Shown piece by piece: positions 25,651-34,167 of a DNA stretch of 64,000 bases. Under the pieces are notes generated by a model. The model was not told the origin of the DNA, did no database searches, and saw only the letters and a list, made by a program, of their open reading frames with translations. The first letter of the stretch is position 1. Every line of letters starts with the position of its first letter. The stretch lies in contig CAVPFL010000004.1 in assembly GCA_963703745.1 (NCBI GenBank), positions 1,612,001-1,676,000 on the forward strand, written 5' to 3'. This DNA is from AP-15 sp963703745 (GTDB lineage: Bacteria; Pseudomonadota; Alphaproteobacteria; ATCC43930; CGMCC-115725). The position numbers and the translations under genes are program-made.

Positions 25651-27009
25651 ATGTCGCTGCGGTTTCGTCTGATCGGAATGGTCTGCGTTGCCCTCCTGGT
25701 AAGTCTCGCGCTGGGTGGGGCAACGGCGTGGATCAACGCCTCGCGTTCGGTGCGAACCGAGATGCGCGCCGCCTTGCTGGTGGGTCGGCAAACGATCGAG
25801 AACGCGATCGAGCGGCTGCAGAATTCTCGCGACCCGTCACGCGATTTGGATGACCTGGTCGCATCCTTCGAGGGCAACCGTCACCTTCGCGTTCGGCTTA
25901 TCGGAGAGGCGCAGGCGATCGCGGCACCGATTGTCGAAAGACCATCTTTCGGCCCGCTGCCTAGGTGGTTCATCCGTCTCATCGGGGTCGGGTCCATCGC
26001 TGATCGCGTTCCGGTTGTCGGTGCCGGGCGCGACTACGCCACGATCGTGCTCGAGACCGACCCGCACAACGAGATTCTCGAAGTCTGGAACGAGTTCACC
26101 GACAGCCTGGTCACCCCAGCGGTGTTTAGCAGCCTGACGATCTTGCTGATCTACGTGTTCATCGGCCGGGCATTACGACCCCTGGCGGCTCTGGCCGTTG
26201 CCCTTGAGCAGGTCGGGGACGGCCGCTATCGGACGCGGATCTCCGGCCGGCTTGCGCCGGAGCTGGCCCGTCTGCGAGACAGCTTCAATCGGATGGCCGC
26301 AAGGCTCGCCGACGCGGATGCCGAGAATCGACGCTTAAACGAGCAGCTACTGACTTTGCAGGAACAGGAACGCAGCGAACTCGCCCGGGATCTGCACGAC
26401 GAAGTGAGCCCCTTTTTATTTGCCATCAGCATCGACGCCGCGTCCGCTTCGCACTTGTTGAACGACGGGCGTGCGGACGAGGCACGAGATCGTGTTCAGT
26501 CGATTGCCGACGCGGTTCGTCCTATGCAGCGACAGGTGCGCAGCATGCTCGGCCGGTTGCGCCTAATCGGGCTCGAGGAATTCGGCTTACGCGAGGCGAT
26601 AGAGAACACTATCGCGTTCTGGAGGCGACGGCGGCCCGAGATCCGCTACCAACTCGCCGTATCGACGGGATGCGAGGGTCTGGGCGAGCTCGCGGGCAGA
26701 ACGATTTGCCGCATCGTTCAGGAATCCCTCAGCAACGCGGTCCGTCATGCCGATCCCACTCTGATCACCGTATCGATCGATCGACGTGGCGAAGAGGTCC
26801 GGGTGGAAATTACCGATGACGGGCGGGGGATGAGCGAGTCGAGCAGGCCCGGTTACGGGCTGGTCGGGATCGGCGAGCGAGTCAGGGCAATGGGCGGCAG
26901 CCTGACCTTTTCGAACAAGCCCGGCAACGGCTTCGCCGTGACGGCGCTGCTCCCGTGCGCCCCCCAGCGAGAAGCCGCCTACGTCTCGGTGCCGGCTCTA
27001 GAGCCATGA
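25651..27009 (+). CDS. Sensor histidine kinase (NarX/UhpB type)
   Basis: A 452-residue membrane kinase. Two membrane helices (about 8-28 and 155-173) flank a periplasmic domain of roughly 125 residues; a HAMP linker follows; the dimerisation domain contains the phospho-accepting H249 in ELARDLHDEVSPF, the HisKA_3 signature; and the ATPase domain shows N, G1 (DDGRGM) and G2 (GYGLVGIGERV) boxes. It phosphorylates LuxR-type regulators. Its stop overlaps the start of the response regulator by four bases. Context suggests it controls PQQ/alcohol dehydrogenase genes, as PedS/ExaD-type kinases do elsewhere, but the signal is unknown. Confidence 0.88.
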   Translation: MSLRFRLIGMVCVALLVSLALGGATAWINASRSVRTEMRAALLVGRQTIENAIERLQNSRDPSRDLDDLVASFEGNRHLRVRLIGEAQAIAAPIVERPSFGPLPRWFIRLIGVGSIADRVPVVGAGRDYATIVLETDPHNEILEVWNEFTDSLVTPAVFSSLTILLIYVFIGRALRPLAALAVALEQVGDGRYRTRISGRLAPELARLRDSFNRMAARLADADAENRRLNEQLLTLQEQERSELARDLHDEVSPFLFAISIDAASASHLLNDGRADEARDRVQSIADAVRPMQRQVRSMLGRLRLIGLEEFGLREAIENTIAFWRRRRPEIRYQLAVSTGCEGLGELAGRTICRIVQESLSNAVRHADPTLITVSIDRRGEEVRVEITDDGRGMSESSRPGYGLVGIGERVRAMGGSLTFSNKPGNGFAVTALLPCAPQREAAYVSVPALEP

Positions 27010-27674
27010 AGATCCTGATTGTCGACGATCACCCTATCGTTCGGGCTGGTCTAAGGCGATTGCTGACCGCAGAGTCCGAGGTCGAAGTTCGCGAAGCGGC
27101 CAGCGGCCGAGAGGCGCTGAGTGTCTTCAGAGAGCAGTGGCCGACCCTGGTCATTTTGGATCTCAACCTGCCCGGCATTGGCGGTCTGGAGGTGCTCGCG
27201 CGCCTCAAGGCCATCCACCCCGATGCGCGTGTTCTGGTTCTAAGCATGCATGACGACGAAATCCACATCACGCGCGCACTGCGAGCGGGGGCAGCGGGCT
27301 ATTTGACCAAGAACGCCCCGCCGGAGGAACTTCTCGAAGCGATCGGGCGGGTCGCCGCAGGTCATACCTACATCGAGCGCGAAATCGCCGAGGGGCTCGT
27401 ATTCGCGAGCATCCGAATGTCGCCGGATCCGCTCAAAGATCTGTCTTCCCGGGACCTCGAGATCCTGCGCCAGCTGGCCCAAGGGCGCACCTTGTCTCAA
27501 ATCGCCGATACGGTGGGCATCGGCTACAAGACGGCGGCCAACAATTGTAGTCGCATCAAAGCGCGACTCGGCGTGACGAGCACCGCCGACCTGATCCGCA
27601 TGGCAATCCGCTTCGGCCTCGTCGATCGCGACGCCAATCTTTGGGCTCCGTCGCCCGAGGAGTCCCGGAGTTGA
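27006..27674 (+). CDS. LuxR/NarL-family response regulator
   Basis: A 222-residue regulator. The receiver domain has acidic D7 and D8, phosphorylation site D52 (ILDLNLPG) and K102; the C-terminal LuxR-type helix-turn-helix spans about 152-212 (SSRDLEILRQLAQGR, IADTVGIGYKTAANN). The ATG at 27006 overlaps the kinase stop (ATGA); the frame is open further upstream but starts inside the kinase. Related regulators (AgmR/ExaE/PedR) activate PQQ-dependent alcohol dehydrogenases and pqq genes. A pqqA gene lies 60 bases downstream, with a promoter at the end of this gene. Confidence 0.88.
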   Translation: MKILIVDDHPIVRAGLRRLLTAESEVEVREAASGREALSVFREQWPTLVILDLNLPGIGGLEVLARLKAIHPDARVLVLSMHDDEIHITRALRAGAAGYLTKNAPPEELLEAIGRVAAGHTYIEREIAEGLVFASIRMSPDPLKDLSSRDLEILRQLAQGRTLSQIADTVGIGYKTAANNCSRIKARLGVTSTADLIRMAIRFGLVDRDANLWAPSPEESRS

Positions 27675-27699
27675 CAGAGATGTTGGACGGACTTAGCGT
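27671..27699 (+). promoter_or_regulatory. Predicted promoter of the solitary pqqA
   Basis: A perfect -35 box TTGACA at 27671-27676 (overlapping the response-regulator stop) and a weak -10 box TAGCGT after a 17-base spacer. It lies 64 bases before the pqqA ATG. The second pqqA has the same TTGACA at 63 bases before its ATG, which makes both more believable. Confidence 0.45.
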
Positions 27700-27734
27700 A
27701 CAATAGTTAAGAACGGGATCTACAGGAGATTGCT

Positions 27735-27815
27735 ATGAAGTGGAAAACGCCGGTCATCATCGAGATCGCAGTAGGGCTGGAGATCAACGCCTACGCTTGC
27801 GCCGAGGTCAGATAA
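27735..27815 (+). CDS. pqqA: PQQ precursor peptide PqqA (solitary copy)
   Basis: A 26-residue peptide, MKWKTPVIIEIAVGLEINAY followed by ACAEVR, preceded by an AGGAGA ribosome site. E16 and Y20, the two residues that PqqE cross-links and that become PQQ, are present in the family pattern E-x-x-x-Y. It is nearly identical to the pqqA at 44164, differing only in the last residue (R for K). It is separated from the pqqBCDE genes by 16 kb and stands next to a two-component system, so it may be expressed independently to raise precursor supply. Confidence 0.93.
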   Translation: MKWKTPVIIEIAVGLEINAYACAEVR

Positions 27816-27829
27816 GCTATCTGTGCACT

Positions 27830-27865
27830 GGCGCCGGATCGGGGAACTAGCCTCGATCCGGCGCC
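27830..27865 (+). terminator. Strong hairpin downstream of solitary pqqA
   Basis: A perfect 12-bp inverted repeat, GGCGCCGGATCG and CGATCCGGCGCC, separated by a 12-base loop, beginning 15 bases after the pqqA stop. No T-run follows, so it may act as a 3' stabiliser or processing site of a short pqqA transcript rather than as a classic terminator. Confidence 0.6.
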
Positions 27866-27900
27866 GGATTAGAACATCAGAAAATTAAAGGGAGGGTCTG

Positions 27901-28441
27901 ATGCCCAAGATACCGGCTCCTCTGTTGTGGGTCCTCGCGGTTGCCTTCTGGACTATCCCCGCGGTGGCCGCGATGAGCGACAAGGAGAAAACCGAACTCG
28001 CTCCGGTTGTCAGCGGTTCTAAAGTTACGCTCGAGCAGGGCCTCGCAGCGAGTAAGAAAAACGGCAAACCCGTCTCTGCCAAGTTTGAAGTCGAGAACGG
28101 CAAGCCGCAGCTGTCCGTCTACACGATAAAGGACGGCTCCAAATATTTCGAAGTAATCGTCGATCAGACGTCTCGGCGAGATCGCCAAAGCCGATCCGAT
28201 CACCGGCGGCGATGATCTGAGTGAAGCGAAGAAGCAGAACGACGGCATGTTCCGGGCGACGCGCGAGCTCCGAGAGGCCGTCAAGGAAGCAAAGCGTGAC
28301 AACCCAGGCTACAACGCCGTCAGCGTGTGGTCCGAGATGAAGGACAACCACTCCGTGGCCACCGTGACACTGGTGAAGGACAACGACTGGAAGACCGCGG
28401 TGATAGACCTTACGGTGTACAAACCGCTTATCAAAGAGTAG
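27901..28441 (+). pseudogene. PepSY-domain protein, interrupted by a one-base frameshift
   Basis: Two consecutive frames together encode one secreted protein of about 179 residues. The first part (from ATG 27901, with a GGGAGG ribosome site) has a signal peptide and runs to SKYFEVIVDQT; the second continues SGEIAKADPITGGDDLSEA to KPLIKE at 28441. Deleting a single base near 28172 (the T in ACGTCTCGG) joins them and restores the typical PepSY ending 'VDQTSGEI'. PepSY domains are small periplasmic modules, often peptidase inhibitors or redox-associated. Either the gene is broken or the assembly has an insertion. Confidence 0.75.
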
Positions 28442-28449
28442 CTGCTGAA

Positions 28450-28962
28450 GTGGCGACCGGCGTCGCATTTGGGCTCGCTTTCGGAGCGGCGATGGCGATC
28501 GCCCTACCGATCGCGTCACAGACTTCCGGCGATATCGCCCTCGGCAAGCGGCTCTATCAGGATAAGGCGACCTGCGGGTTCTGCCACGGTTGGTCGGGCG
28601 ACGGCGCCGGCGACCCGCAATCGCCGGGCAAGGCCGCCAATCTGCGCGAGACCAAGCTCGATCACGATCAGTTGATCGAAACCATCCGTTGCGGCGTCCC
28701 CGGCGGGACCGCGATGCCCCATTTCGACAAATTTGCCTGGACCAAGGGCGAGGAGTGCTATGGCATGACCGCCGAGGATGTCGGTGACAAAAAGCCGCCG
28801 CCGCCGACCGCTGGTCTGCAAAAGCGCGAGATCGAAGCGATCGTCGCTTATCTCGAGGCCAAGGTGGTCGGCAAGGGTCCACCGACGGTTGCCGATTGCG
28901 AGGAATATTTTGGCCAAGGAAGCCTGCGTTGCAAGGAGATGGCAGCCGGCAGGAAACAGTAG
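28450..28962 (+). CDS. Periplasmic c-type cytochrome, partner of adjacent PQQ dehydrogenase
   Basis: A mono-heme cytochrome c of 170 residues. GTG at 28450 gives a good signal peptide (VAFGLAFGAAMAIALPIA); the frame is open upstream only as read-through of the previous gene. The heme site is C42-x-x-C45-H46 (CGFCHGWSGDG) and M89 (TAMPHFDKF) is the likely sixth ligand. Four further cysteines near residues 81-160 probably form disulfides. It sits 26 bases before a PQQ dehydrogenase gene and is homologous to the cytochrome at 40606, which also accompanies such an enzyme, so it is the probable electron acceptor. Confidence 0.85.
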   Translation: MATGVAFGLAFGAAMAIALPIASQTSGDIALGKRLYQDKATCGFCHGWSGDGAGDPQSPGKAANLRETKLDHDQLIETIRCGVPGGTAMPHFDKFAWTKGEECYGMTAEDVGDKKPPPPTAGLQKREIEAIVAYLEAKVVGKGPPTVADCEEYFGQGSLRCKEMAAGRKQ

Positions 28963-28988
28963 CGCACCCATTGAGTGAGGGAGAGACA

Positions 28989-30752
28989 ATGCCTAGCCTT
29001 TTCGAACACATAACCGTCAAACGCTCGACCCGTAGTCTCATTGGGGCCGCTGCCGGCGGAGTTATTGCAGCTTTGTTGTCGTCGCCACTGAGCGCTGCGG
29101 ATGTGACTTTCGAACGTCTGAAGAATGCCGAGAGTGAGCCCGGCAACTGGTTGACCAACCACAAGACCTATGACGCCAAGCGGTATTCACCGCTCGACCA
29201 GATCAACCAGTCGAACATCAAGAACCTGCACGTTGCTTTCGTGGTGCAGCTCGGCGGCGCAGAGCCCGGTGGCGACAAGGCGCACGCGCGCGAGCAGTCG
29301 ACGCCGCTGGTCGAGGACGGTTTCCTTTACATGACCGATGGCTGGAATGACGTTTACAAGATCGACGCCCGCGACGGGAAGAAGGGCCGCATCGTTTGGA
29401 AGATGGATCCGGGTGTGGACAAGTCGACGGTGTGGCTGCCGTCCAACCGAGGGGTGGCGCTCTACGGCAACCAAGTTATCGAGCTGACCACCGACGGCCG
29501 AGTGATCTCGATCGACAAGGACACCGGCAAGGTCCTGTGGGACAAGAATTATCAGGTCGCTAACACCGACGTCTTCACCAGCGCGCCGTTGATCGTTAAA
29601 GACATGATCATCGTCCCCGGCTCCGGAGCGGATATCGGCGGGCGCTGTTGGCTGATGGCGATCGACGCCAAAACCGGCAATATGCTGTGGCGCACCTATT
29701 CGGTCCCGGCGCCAGGCGAGCCCGGCCACGAGACCTGGGCGGACGACCACGACGCCTGGAAGACCGGCGGTGGCGCTTTTTGGTATGTCGGAGCCTACGA
29801 CCCGGCGACCAATTTGATGTACTGGGGGACCGGCCAGCCGACGCCGATGTTCGACGCGGAATACCGGCCGGGCGACAATCTCTATACAAATTCGACGCTC
29901 GCCATAGATGCCGACACCGGCAAGATCGTCTGGTATTTCCAGTACACGCCGAACGACAAATACGACTATGACGAGGTCGGCTCGCAGATGATCTATGATG
30001 TCACAATCAACGGCGAACCGCGCAAGGTACTCGGCCATTTCGGCCGCAACGGGTTCTTCTACACCCTCGACCGAACTAACGGCTCGTTCATCAGCGCCGC
30101 CCAATACGTCAAGAACTTGAACTGGACCAAGGGCATCGATCCGAAAACCGGCAAGCCCGTCGAATACGATCCCGCGAAGAAGCTGCAGCAATATGCGGTC
30201 ATCAGCGACCGCAAGAGCGGCGAGGCGGATGTCTGCCCTGATGTCCAGGGCGGGGTCAACTTCTTCCCGACTGCGTGGAACCCATCGAAGCACTTGGCCT
30301 ATGGCGCCGGCATAGACGGTTGTGCCCAGCTCAAGGTCGACGAGACCCGCATGGGTGGCCCGTTCTGGAACGGCGGCATTCCCGTCCGCGGTAAGCGGAT
30401 GGGGGGCGTAATCGCGGCGGTCGACATGACGACAGGCAAGGTCAAAGCTACGACCCAGCTCGATTACCCCAATTACTCTGGAGTGCTGGCTACTGCCGGC
30501 GGCCTCGTCTTTACCGGTACGATCGACGGTACCTTCACGGCCTTCGACGATGAACAGGTAAAGCCGTTGTGGAATTTCAATGTCGGCTCTGCGATGAGCG
30601 CCCCACCGATCAGCTACTCTGTCGGCGGCAAGCAGTACATCGCGATCCATGTCGGTGGCGGGGTTCCTTGGAATCTGGGCCTGCTTAAAGCCGCTCCAGA
30701 GCTCGAAAATCTCGAGGGTGGTTCCTCGCTGTTCGTGTTTGCATTGGACTGA
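28989..30752 (+). CDS. PQQ-dependent dehydrogenase with altered metal site (Asp/Gln variant), module A
   Basis: A 587-residue periplasmic quinoprotein; ATG 28989 follows a GGGAGAGA ribosome site and opens a signal peptide ending SAADVT. Propeller blades are clear. The catalytic pair is D326-Y327-D328 (NDKYDYDEV), lanthanide-like. The two other side-chain metal ligands are changed: the usual Glu of SGGEFG is D215 (SGADIG) and the usual Asn of GxGN is Q283 (WGTGQPTPMF). The vicinal cysteine pair is absent (PSNRGVALY). The same three changes occur in the enzyme at 41231. Neighbouring genes are a cytochrome c and a secreted protein of unknown function. Confidence 0.88.
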   Translation: MPSLFEHITVKRSTRSLIGAAAGGVIAALLSSPLSAADVTFERLKNAESEPGNWLTNHKTYDAKRYSPLDQINQSNIKNLHVAFVVQLGGAEPGGDKAHAREQSTPLVEDGFLYMTDGWNDVYKIDARDGKKGRIVWKMDPGVDKSTVWLPSNRGVALYGNQVIELTTDGRVISIDKDTGKVLWDKNYQVANTDVFTSAPLIVKDMIIVPGSGADIGGRCWLMAIDAKTGNMLWRTYSVPAPGEPGHETWADDHDAWKTGGGAFWYVGAYDPATNLMYWGTGQPTPMFDAEYRPGDNLYTNSTLAIDADTGKIVWYFQYTPNDKYDYDEVGSQMIYDVTINGEPRKVLGHFGRNGFFYTLDRTNGSFISAAQYVKNLNWTKGIDPKTGKPVEYDPAKKLQQYAVISDRKSGEADVCPDVQGGVNFFPTAWNPSKHLAYGAGIDGCAQLKVDETRMGGPFWNGGIPVRGKRMGGVIAAVDMTTGKVKATTQLDYPNYSGVLATAGGLVFTGTIDGTFTAFDDEQVKPLWNFNVGSAMSAPPISYSVGGKQYIAIHVGGGVPWNLGLLKAAPELENLEGGSSLFVFALD

Positions 30753-30778
30753 CAACGGGCCGGCGGACGCGACCCGGT

Positions 30779-31513
30779 GTGAATCGCCGCCCGTGGCTGC
30801 ACCCGATCGCGGCCCTTCTTACGGCGCTGATCGCCATCGACGCGGGCATCGCTCGCGCCGATGACGCTCCGCGGCGTGCCGACATCTGGAGTCTAAGGCT
30901 CGGCACACCGGCAGCCGCCCTGCCAAACAACGATTTTATCGACTATGCATGCGGCAGCAATGGTGGCCCGCCGCAGCTGCCGCTTTCCGGCTGGTCCGAT
31001 TACGGCAAGTGCTCGCCCGAGCCGAATGGGCTGCGCGAGGTGTATTTTCGTTATGACGACGAGCTCGAATATTGGGCGAGGGCACATCGCGCGCGGACAT
31101 TGACCGCTCAGAATGCCGGCACCAAGGTGTTGGACTTTCCGGTGATCCTATCGGGGCTCTTCGACGCAAACGGGACGCTCGCCGGTCTGCGTATCGTCAC
31201 CGACCCGCAAGCGAGCCCGCAGGACCGTAAGCAGGCCTATACGTTGACCAACTTTTTCAAGGCGCGTTACGATAGCGACGGGTGGGATTGCATCGATACC
31301 CCTGCGGCGCCCGGCGAGAACCCGGTCGGCACGCTCTACATCAACCGGCGCTGCACCAAGCTCGTGAAGGGCGATATGCGTGCCGTGCTCGACACTAAGT
31401 TTCTGCGAAAGCCCGGTCAGGCCGAGTTCAGCGGCTCCGGCAAGCTGACGATCGGCCAGTTCGAGAGCTCGACGCGGCTCGAACTGTTGCGGCCCGACGT
31501 CCCGGCCGAGTAG
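30779..31513 (+). CDS. Secreted protein of unknown function, quinoprotein-module family (copy A)
   Basis: A 244-residue protein with a signal peptide (to about IARADD at 28), GTG start 26 bases after the PQQ dehydrogenase. I do not recognise a named family. It is clearly homologous to the protein at 38410: shared blocks include DYACGSNGGPPQLPL / NYACGTDGGPPSVPL, NGLREVYFRYDDELEYWARA / NGLHEVYFEYDDELEYWARA, and four conserved cysteines. Both occur in modules with the variant quinoproteins, so a role in binding, assembling or metallating that enzyme is plausible but unproven. Confidence 0.75.
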   Translation: MNRRPWLHPIAALLTALIAIDAGIARADDAPRRADIWSLRLGTPAAALPNNDFIDYACGSNGGPPQLPLSGWSDYGKCSPEPNGLREVYFRYDDELEYWARAHRARTLTAQNAGTKVLDFPVILSGLFDANGTLAGLRIVTDPQASPQDRKQAYTLTNFFKARYDSDGWDCIDTPAAPGENPVGTLYINRRCTKLVKGDMRAVLDTKFLRKPGQAEFSGSGKLTIGQFESSTRLELLRPDVPAE

Positions 31514-31520
31514 GCACCGG

Positions 31521-32291
31521 CTACTCGTGAGTTGTGCCGTCCGGCATGATCGTTCCCGCGAGATCGGCGCCATCGAGCTTTGTGTCGGTCAGCTTTGCTA
31601 GCAGCAGGCGGGCGCCTTTAAGGTCGGCACCGGCCAAATCGGCGCCGGTCAGATCGGCGTGCATCAGGTCGGCGTTGTGCAGATCGGCGCCTTTGAGATC
31701 GGCACCCCTGAGATCGGCGCGCAGCAGGCTGGCCGCCTCGAGATGAGCCCCCATAAGCTCGGCGCGGCGTAAGGTCGTCTGGCCGAGATCCGAGCGCGAC
31801 AGATCGGCGCCTTTCAACTTGGCGCCGTGCATTTGCGCATCGGCGAGGTCGGCATCGGCAATGTTTGCGCCGTCGAGCTCGGCGAAGGTGAGATGGCTCG
31901 ATCCCATCATCGCACCCGCGAGATCGGCGCGCGTCAAATCGGCCTCCGCCAGATCGGCCTCGTAGAGCATTGCTTCGCCGAGCCGCGCGCCGGCGAGGTT
32001 GGCATGTTTCAAATCGGTCTTGTTGAGATTCGCCCCGGTCAAATTGGCGCCGGCGAGGTTCGCGCCTGCCAATTTCGCGCCATGCAGGGTGGCGCCGGCG
32101 AGATTGGCACCTTCGAGATCACCTTGGCTCAAGTCAAAGCGCTTGAGATTCGCGCCGGCAAGGTTGCACTTTGGACAATCCTTGCCGCGCCCCGCCAAAA
32201 GATCGCCCGCCGGATCGGGGTCGGCCGCTCTGCCCGCTATCGCGAATGCGAGTAGAAGCCCGAGTGTCAAGACCGGGACGCGGCGCTTCAT
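31521..32291 (-). CDS. Secreted pentapeptide-repeat protein (copy A)
   Basis: A 256-residue protein with signal peptide (AIAGRAADP) and some 40 A(D/N)LxX pentapeptide repeats forming a right-handed quadrilateral beta-helix, from LAGANLKRFDL to GADLAGTIM. Just before the helix is a C-x-x-C pair (KDCPKCNL). The ATG at 32291 begins four bases after the stop of the GlcG-like gene, so these two are one operon. Homologues here are at 39167 and 53612, all exported and all near quinoprotein genes. Function is unknown; the helix may be a structural or protein-binding scaffold. Confidence 0.82.
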   Translation of the reverse strand: MKRRVPVLTLGLLLAFAIAGRAADPDPAGDLLAGRGKDCPKCNLAGANLKRFDLSQGDLEGANLAGATLHGAKLAGANLAGANLTGANLNKTDLKHANLAGARLGEAMLYEADLAEADLTRADLAGAMMGSSHLTFAELDGANIADADLADAQMHGAKLKGADLSRSDLGQTTLRRAELMGAHLEAASLLRADLRGADLKGADLHNADLMHADLTGADLAGADLKGARLLLAKLTDTKLDGADLAGTIMPDGTTHE

Positions 32292-32295
32292 CGCC

Positions 32296-32793
32296 TCACT
32301 TGAGATCGTCCTTGACCGCATCGAGGCCGGACTGGGCGCAGGCCTCGTCGTTCTGCGCCGTCGAGCCGCTGACCCCGACGCCGCCGATGTGGACCCCGCC
32401 TGCCGTCATAATAGGCAAACCGCCCTGGATCACTGCGACCCGCGGCAGAAACGCGATCCCGCCCGGCCGCCGTTCCGGGTTGCTGTAGGCGAGCTCCGCG
32501 GTTTCGCGGGTCGAGCGCGGCAGCGCCGCTGCGGTATAGGCTTTGCGCATGGCGACCTCCTCTGAGATCAGCTGCGTGTCGTCCATTCGCGCGAATGCTT
32601 TCAGATTGCCGCCGATGTCGAGCACCGCGACATGCATTTTCCAGCCTTGCTGTTGTGCCTTGTTAATGCATGCCTCGACGATCTTGCGCGCAACGTCGAG
32701 GGTCAGGATCGGCCGCATCTCCAGCGCCGGTGCCGGTAACGCGACCAGCGCCATCAGGCCACCCAACAGCGCCGCCTTCGCTATTTTGTTCAT
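32296..32793 (-). CDS. Secreted GlcG/HbpS-family heme-binding-like protein
   Basis: A 165-residue protein: signal peptide (to about PAPALEM) and a GlcG/DUF336 domain (LTLDVARKIVEACINKAQQ, HVAVLDIGGNLKAFARMDD, GGLPIM, GVHIGGVGVSG). HbpS of this fold binds heme; others bind cobalamin or act in glycolate loci with unclear role. The ATG at 32793 follows GGAGGAG, whereas the longer frame lacks a signal peptide. It leads a two-gene minus operon with the pentapeptide protein, divergent from the SNase-fold gene 79 bases away. GlcG-like genes are frequent neighbours of PQQ dehydrogenases. Confidence 0.82.
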   Translation of the reverse strand: MNKIAKAALLGGLMALVALPAPALEMRPILTLDVARKIVEACINKAQQQGWKMHVAVLDIGGNLKAFARMDDTQLISEEVAMRKAYTAAALPRSTRETAELAYSNPERRPGGIAFLPRVAVIQGGLPIMTAGGVHIGGVGVSGSTAQNDEACAQSGLDAVKDDLK

Positions 32794-32872
32794 GGTCTCC
32801 TCCCCCTTCTTGTCCGCACTCGCTGCGAACATCCGAGACACGATGTCGCCCCTTCCACTATCATTCCTCGTC

Positions 32873-33379
32873 ATGACGGGCAAAGCTCTCGCCGCAGCGG
32901 CCGGGCTCGCTTTGGCGGCGTCGGCCTGGACCGCGGTTGCCGACGATCTGCCGGTCTATCGCGGTGCGGCCGAAGTGACCGGCCCGGCGATGTTGAGCCT
33001 CGACGGCAAGCGCATCCTCCTTTACGGGGTCGATGCTCCGGTTCGAGGTCAGCCTTGCTATGTCGGAAATAAGTCATGGGACTGCGCGACGGCCTCGGCG
33101 AAGACACTTCTCAACCTCATCGGTGATCAGGAGATCACTTGCGAACAACGTCGGATCGACCAGTTCGGTCGCGTGTTCGCCGTCTGCAAGGCGGGCGAGG
33201 TCGACATCAACCGGGCACTGGTCGAGGCCGGGATGGCGGTGGCGCTCCCGAAGGAAACGTCCGACTACGTCGCTGCGGAGGCCCAGGCCAAGGCCAAAGG
33301 CATCGGCGTGTGGCGGGGCCCCTTCATCCCACCCGCCGACTATCGCGAAATGCTGGCCGGTCATCCGCAAGAACGGTGA
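32873..33379 (+). CDS. Secreted SNase-fold protein, probably inactive nuclease (copy A)
   Basis: A 168-residue exported protein of the thermonuclease fold (ATG 32873; signal peptide to AVADD). Compared with staphylococcal nuclease the Arg in KRILLYGVDAP and the Arg in DQFGRVFAVC are kept, but the catalytic Glu that should follow DAP is Val, and the first metal-binding Asp is not evident, so nuclease activity is doubtful. Four cysteines match those of the paralogue at 40121. It starts a run of co-directional, overlapping genes to 39156. Confidence 0.75.
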   Translation: MTGKALAAAAGLALAASAWTAVADDLPVYRGAAEVTGPAMLSLDGKRILLYGVDAPVRGQPCYVGNKSWDCATASAKTLLNLIGDQEITCEQRRIDQFGRVFAVCKAGEVDINRALVEAGMAVALPKETSDYVAAEAQAKAKGIGVWRGPFIPPADYREMLAGHPQER

Positions 33380-34167
33380 GCGCCGACAGTATGACCTTCC
33401 GCCTGTTCGGCAGCGAGCTCGCCAGTCGCGACTACTTTCCGTTGCTGCGCTGGATGATCTTCACCGCCGTAACGCTGTTCGGGTTCGGGATCGCTTGGCG
33501 CTATAGCCTCTTCCAGCTGATGATGGCTCAGGACCGGAGCGGTATCTCGGTATTCATCTGCATTCTTTACGTTGCGATCTCGGGCCATTGCCTCGCCTGT
33601 GTCGTCGCCGTTTCCCGCGAGATCAATACTGCCCACCGGGTGCGGGATCGCGTCATGAACGGGGTCAACGCGTATCGAACGGAGGGAAGGCGGGTCGTCA
33701 CCGACGATGGGGCAACGCTGCCGGCGGGACGGATCACAGACTACATCCGCAATCTCGTGGTCAAGGCGGAAAAGCAGGGACGCGAGCGGCGGCTCGACCA
33801 GACCTTGCTGCTGCGCGGCCTGGCCGACAAGCTAAGGTCGCCGATGCAGTTCGGGGCCTTCGCCGGCGACGCGCTGTTGAAGCTCGGCTTGCTCGGCACG
33901 ATCGTCGGGTTCATCCTGATGTTGCTCCCTCTCGCCACGCTCGAAAATTTCGATGCCGCGTCGATGAAGTCGTCGATGAAGGTCATGAGCGGCGGTATGG
34001 CGGTGGCCATGTACACGACCCTCGCCGGTCTTGTCGGATCGATCCTGGTGAAGGCGCAGTACTACATTCTCGACAATGCCTCGGCCTATCTGTTTGATGT
34101 CACGACCGATCTGACCGAGGTCTTCGTCGTTTCGACCCTGGAACGAGAGGCTCATGGAGGGGTTTAG
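33376..34167 (+). CDS. MotA/TolQ/ExbB-family proton-channel protein
   Basis: A 263-residue inner-membrane protein with helices at about 22-45, 52-75, 175-200 and 212-235. The last pair contains the family hallmarks LGLLGTIVGFILMLL and AMYTTLAGLVGSIL, which in ExbB/TolQ/MotA line the proton path. A GTG start overlaps the previous stop (GTGA); an ATG five codons on is equally possible. The downstream gene encodes a single-helix periplasmic protein positioned like ExbD, so the pair could use the proton gradient to drive a periplasmic or outer-membrane process. This is not a standard exbBD/tolQR locus. Confidence 0.75.
   Translation: MSADSMTFRLFGSELASRDYFPLLRWMIFTAVTLFGFGIAWRYSLFQLMMAQDRSGISVFICILYVAISGHCLACVVAVSREINTAHRVRDRVMNGVNAYRTEGRRVVTDDGATLPAGRITDYIRNLVVKAEKQGRERRLDQTLLLRGLADKLRSPMQFGAFAGDALLKLGLLGTIVGFILMLLPLATLENFDAASMKSSMKVMSGGMAVAMYTTLAGLVGSILVKAQYYILDNASAYLFDVTTDLTEVFVVSTLEREAHGGV

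Noticed and set aside
29187..30755. Long minus-strand ORF (522 codons) opposite the PQQ dehydrogenase at 28989
   Set aside because: Antisense shadow of a well-supported gene with no recognisable domain or ribosome site.
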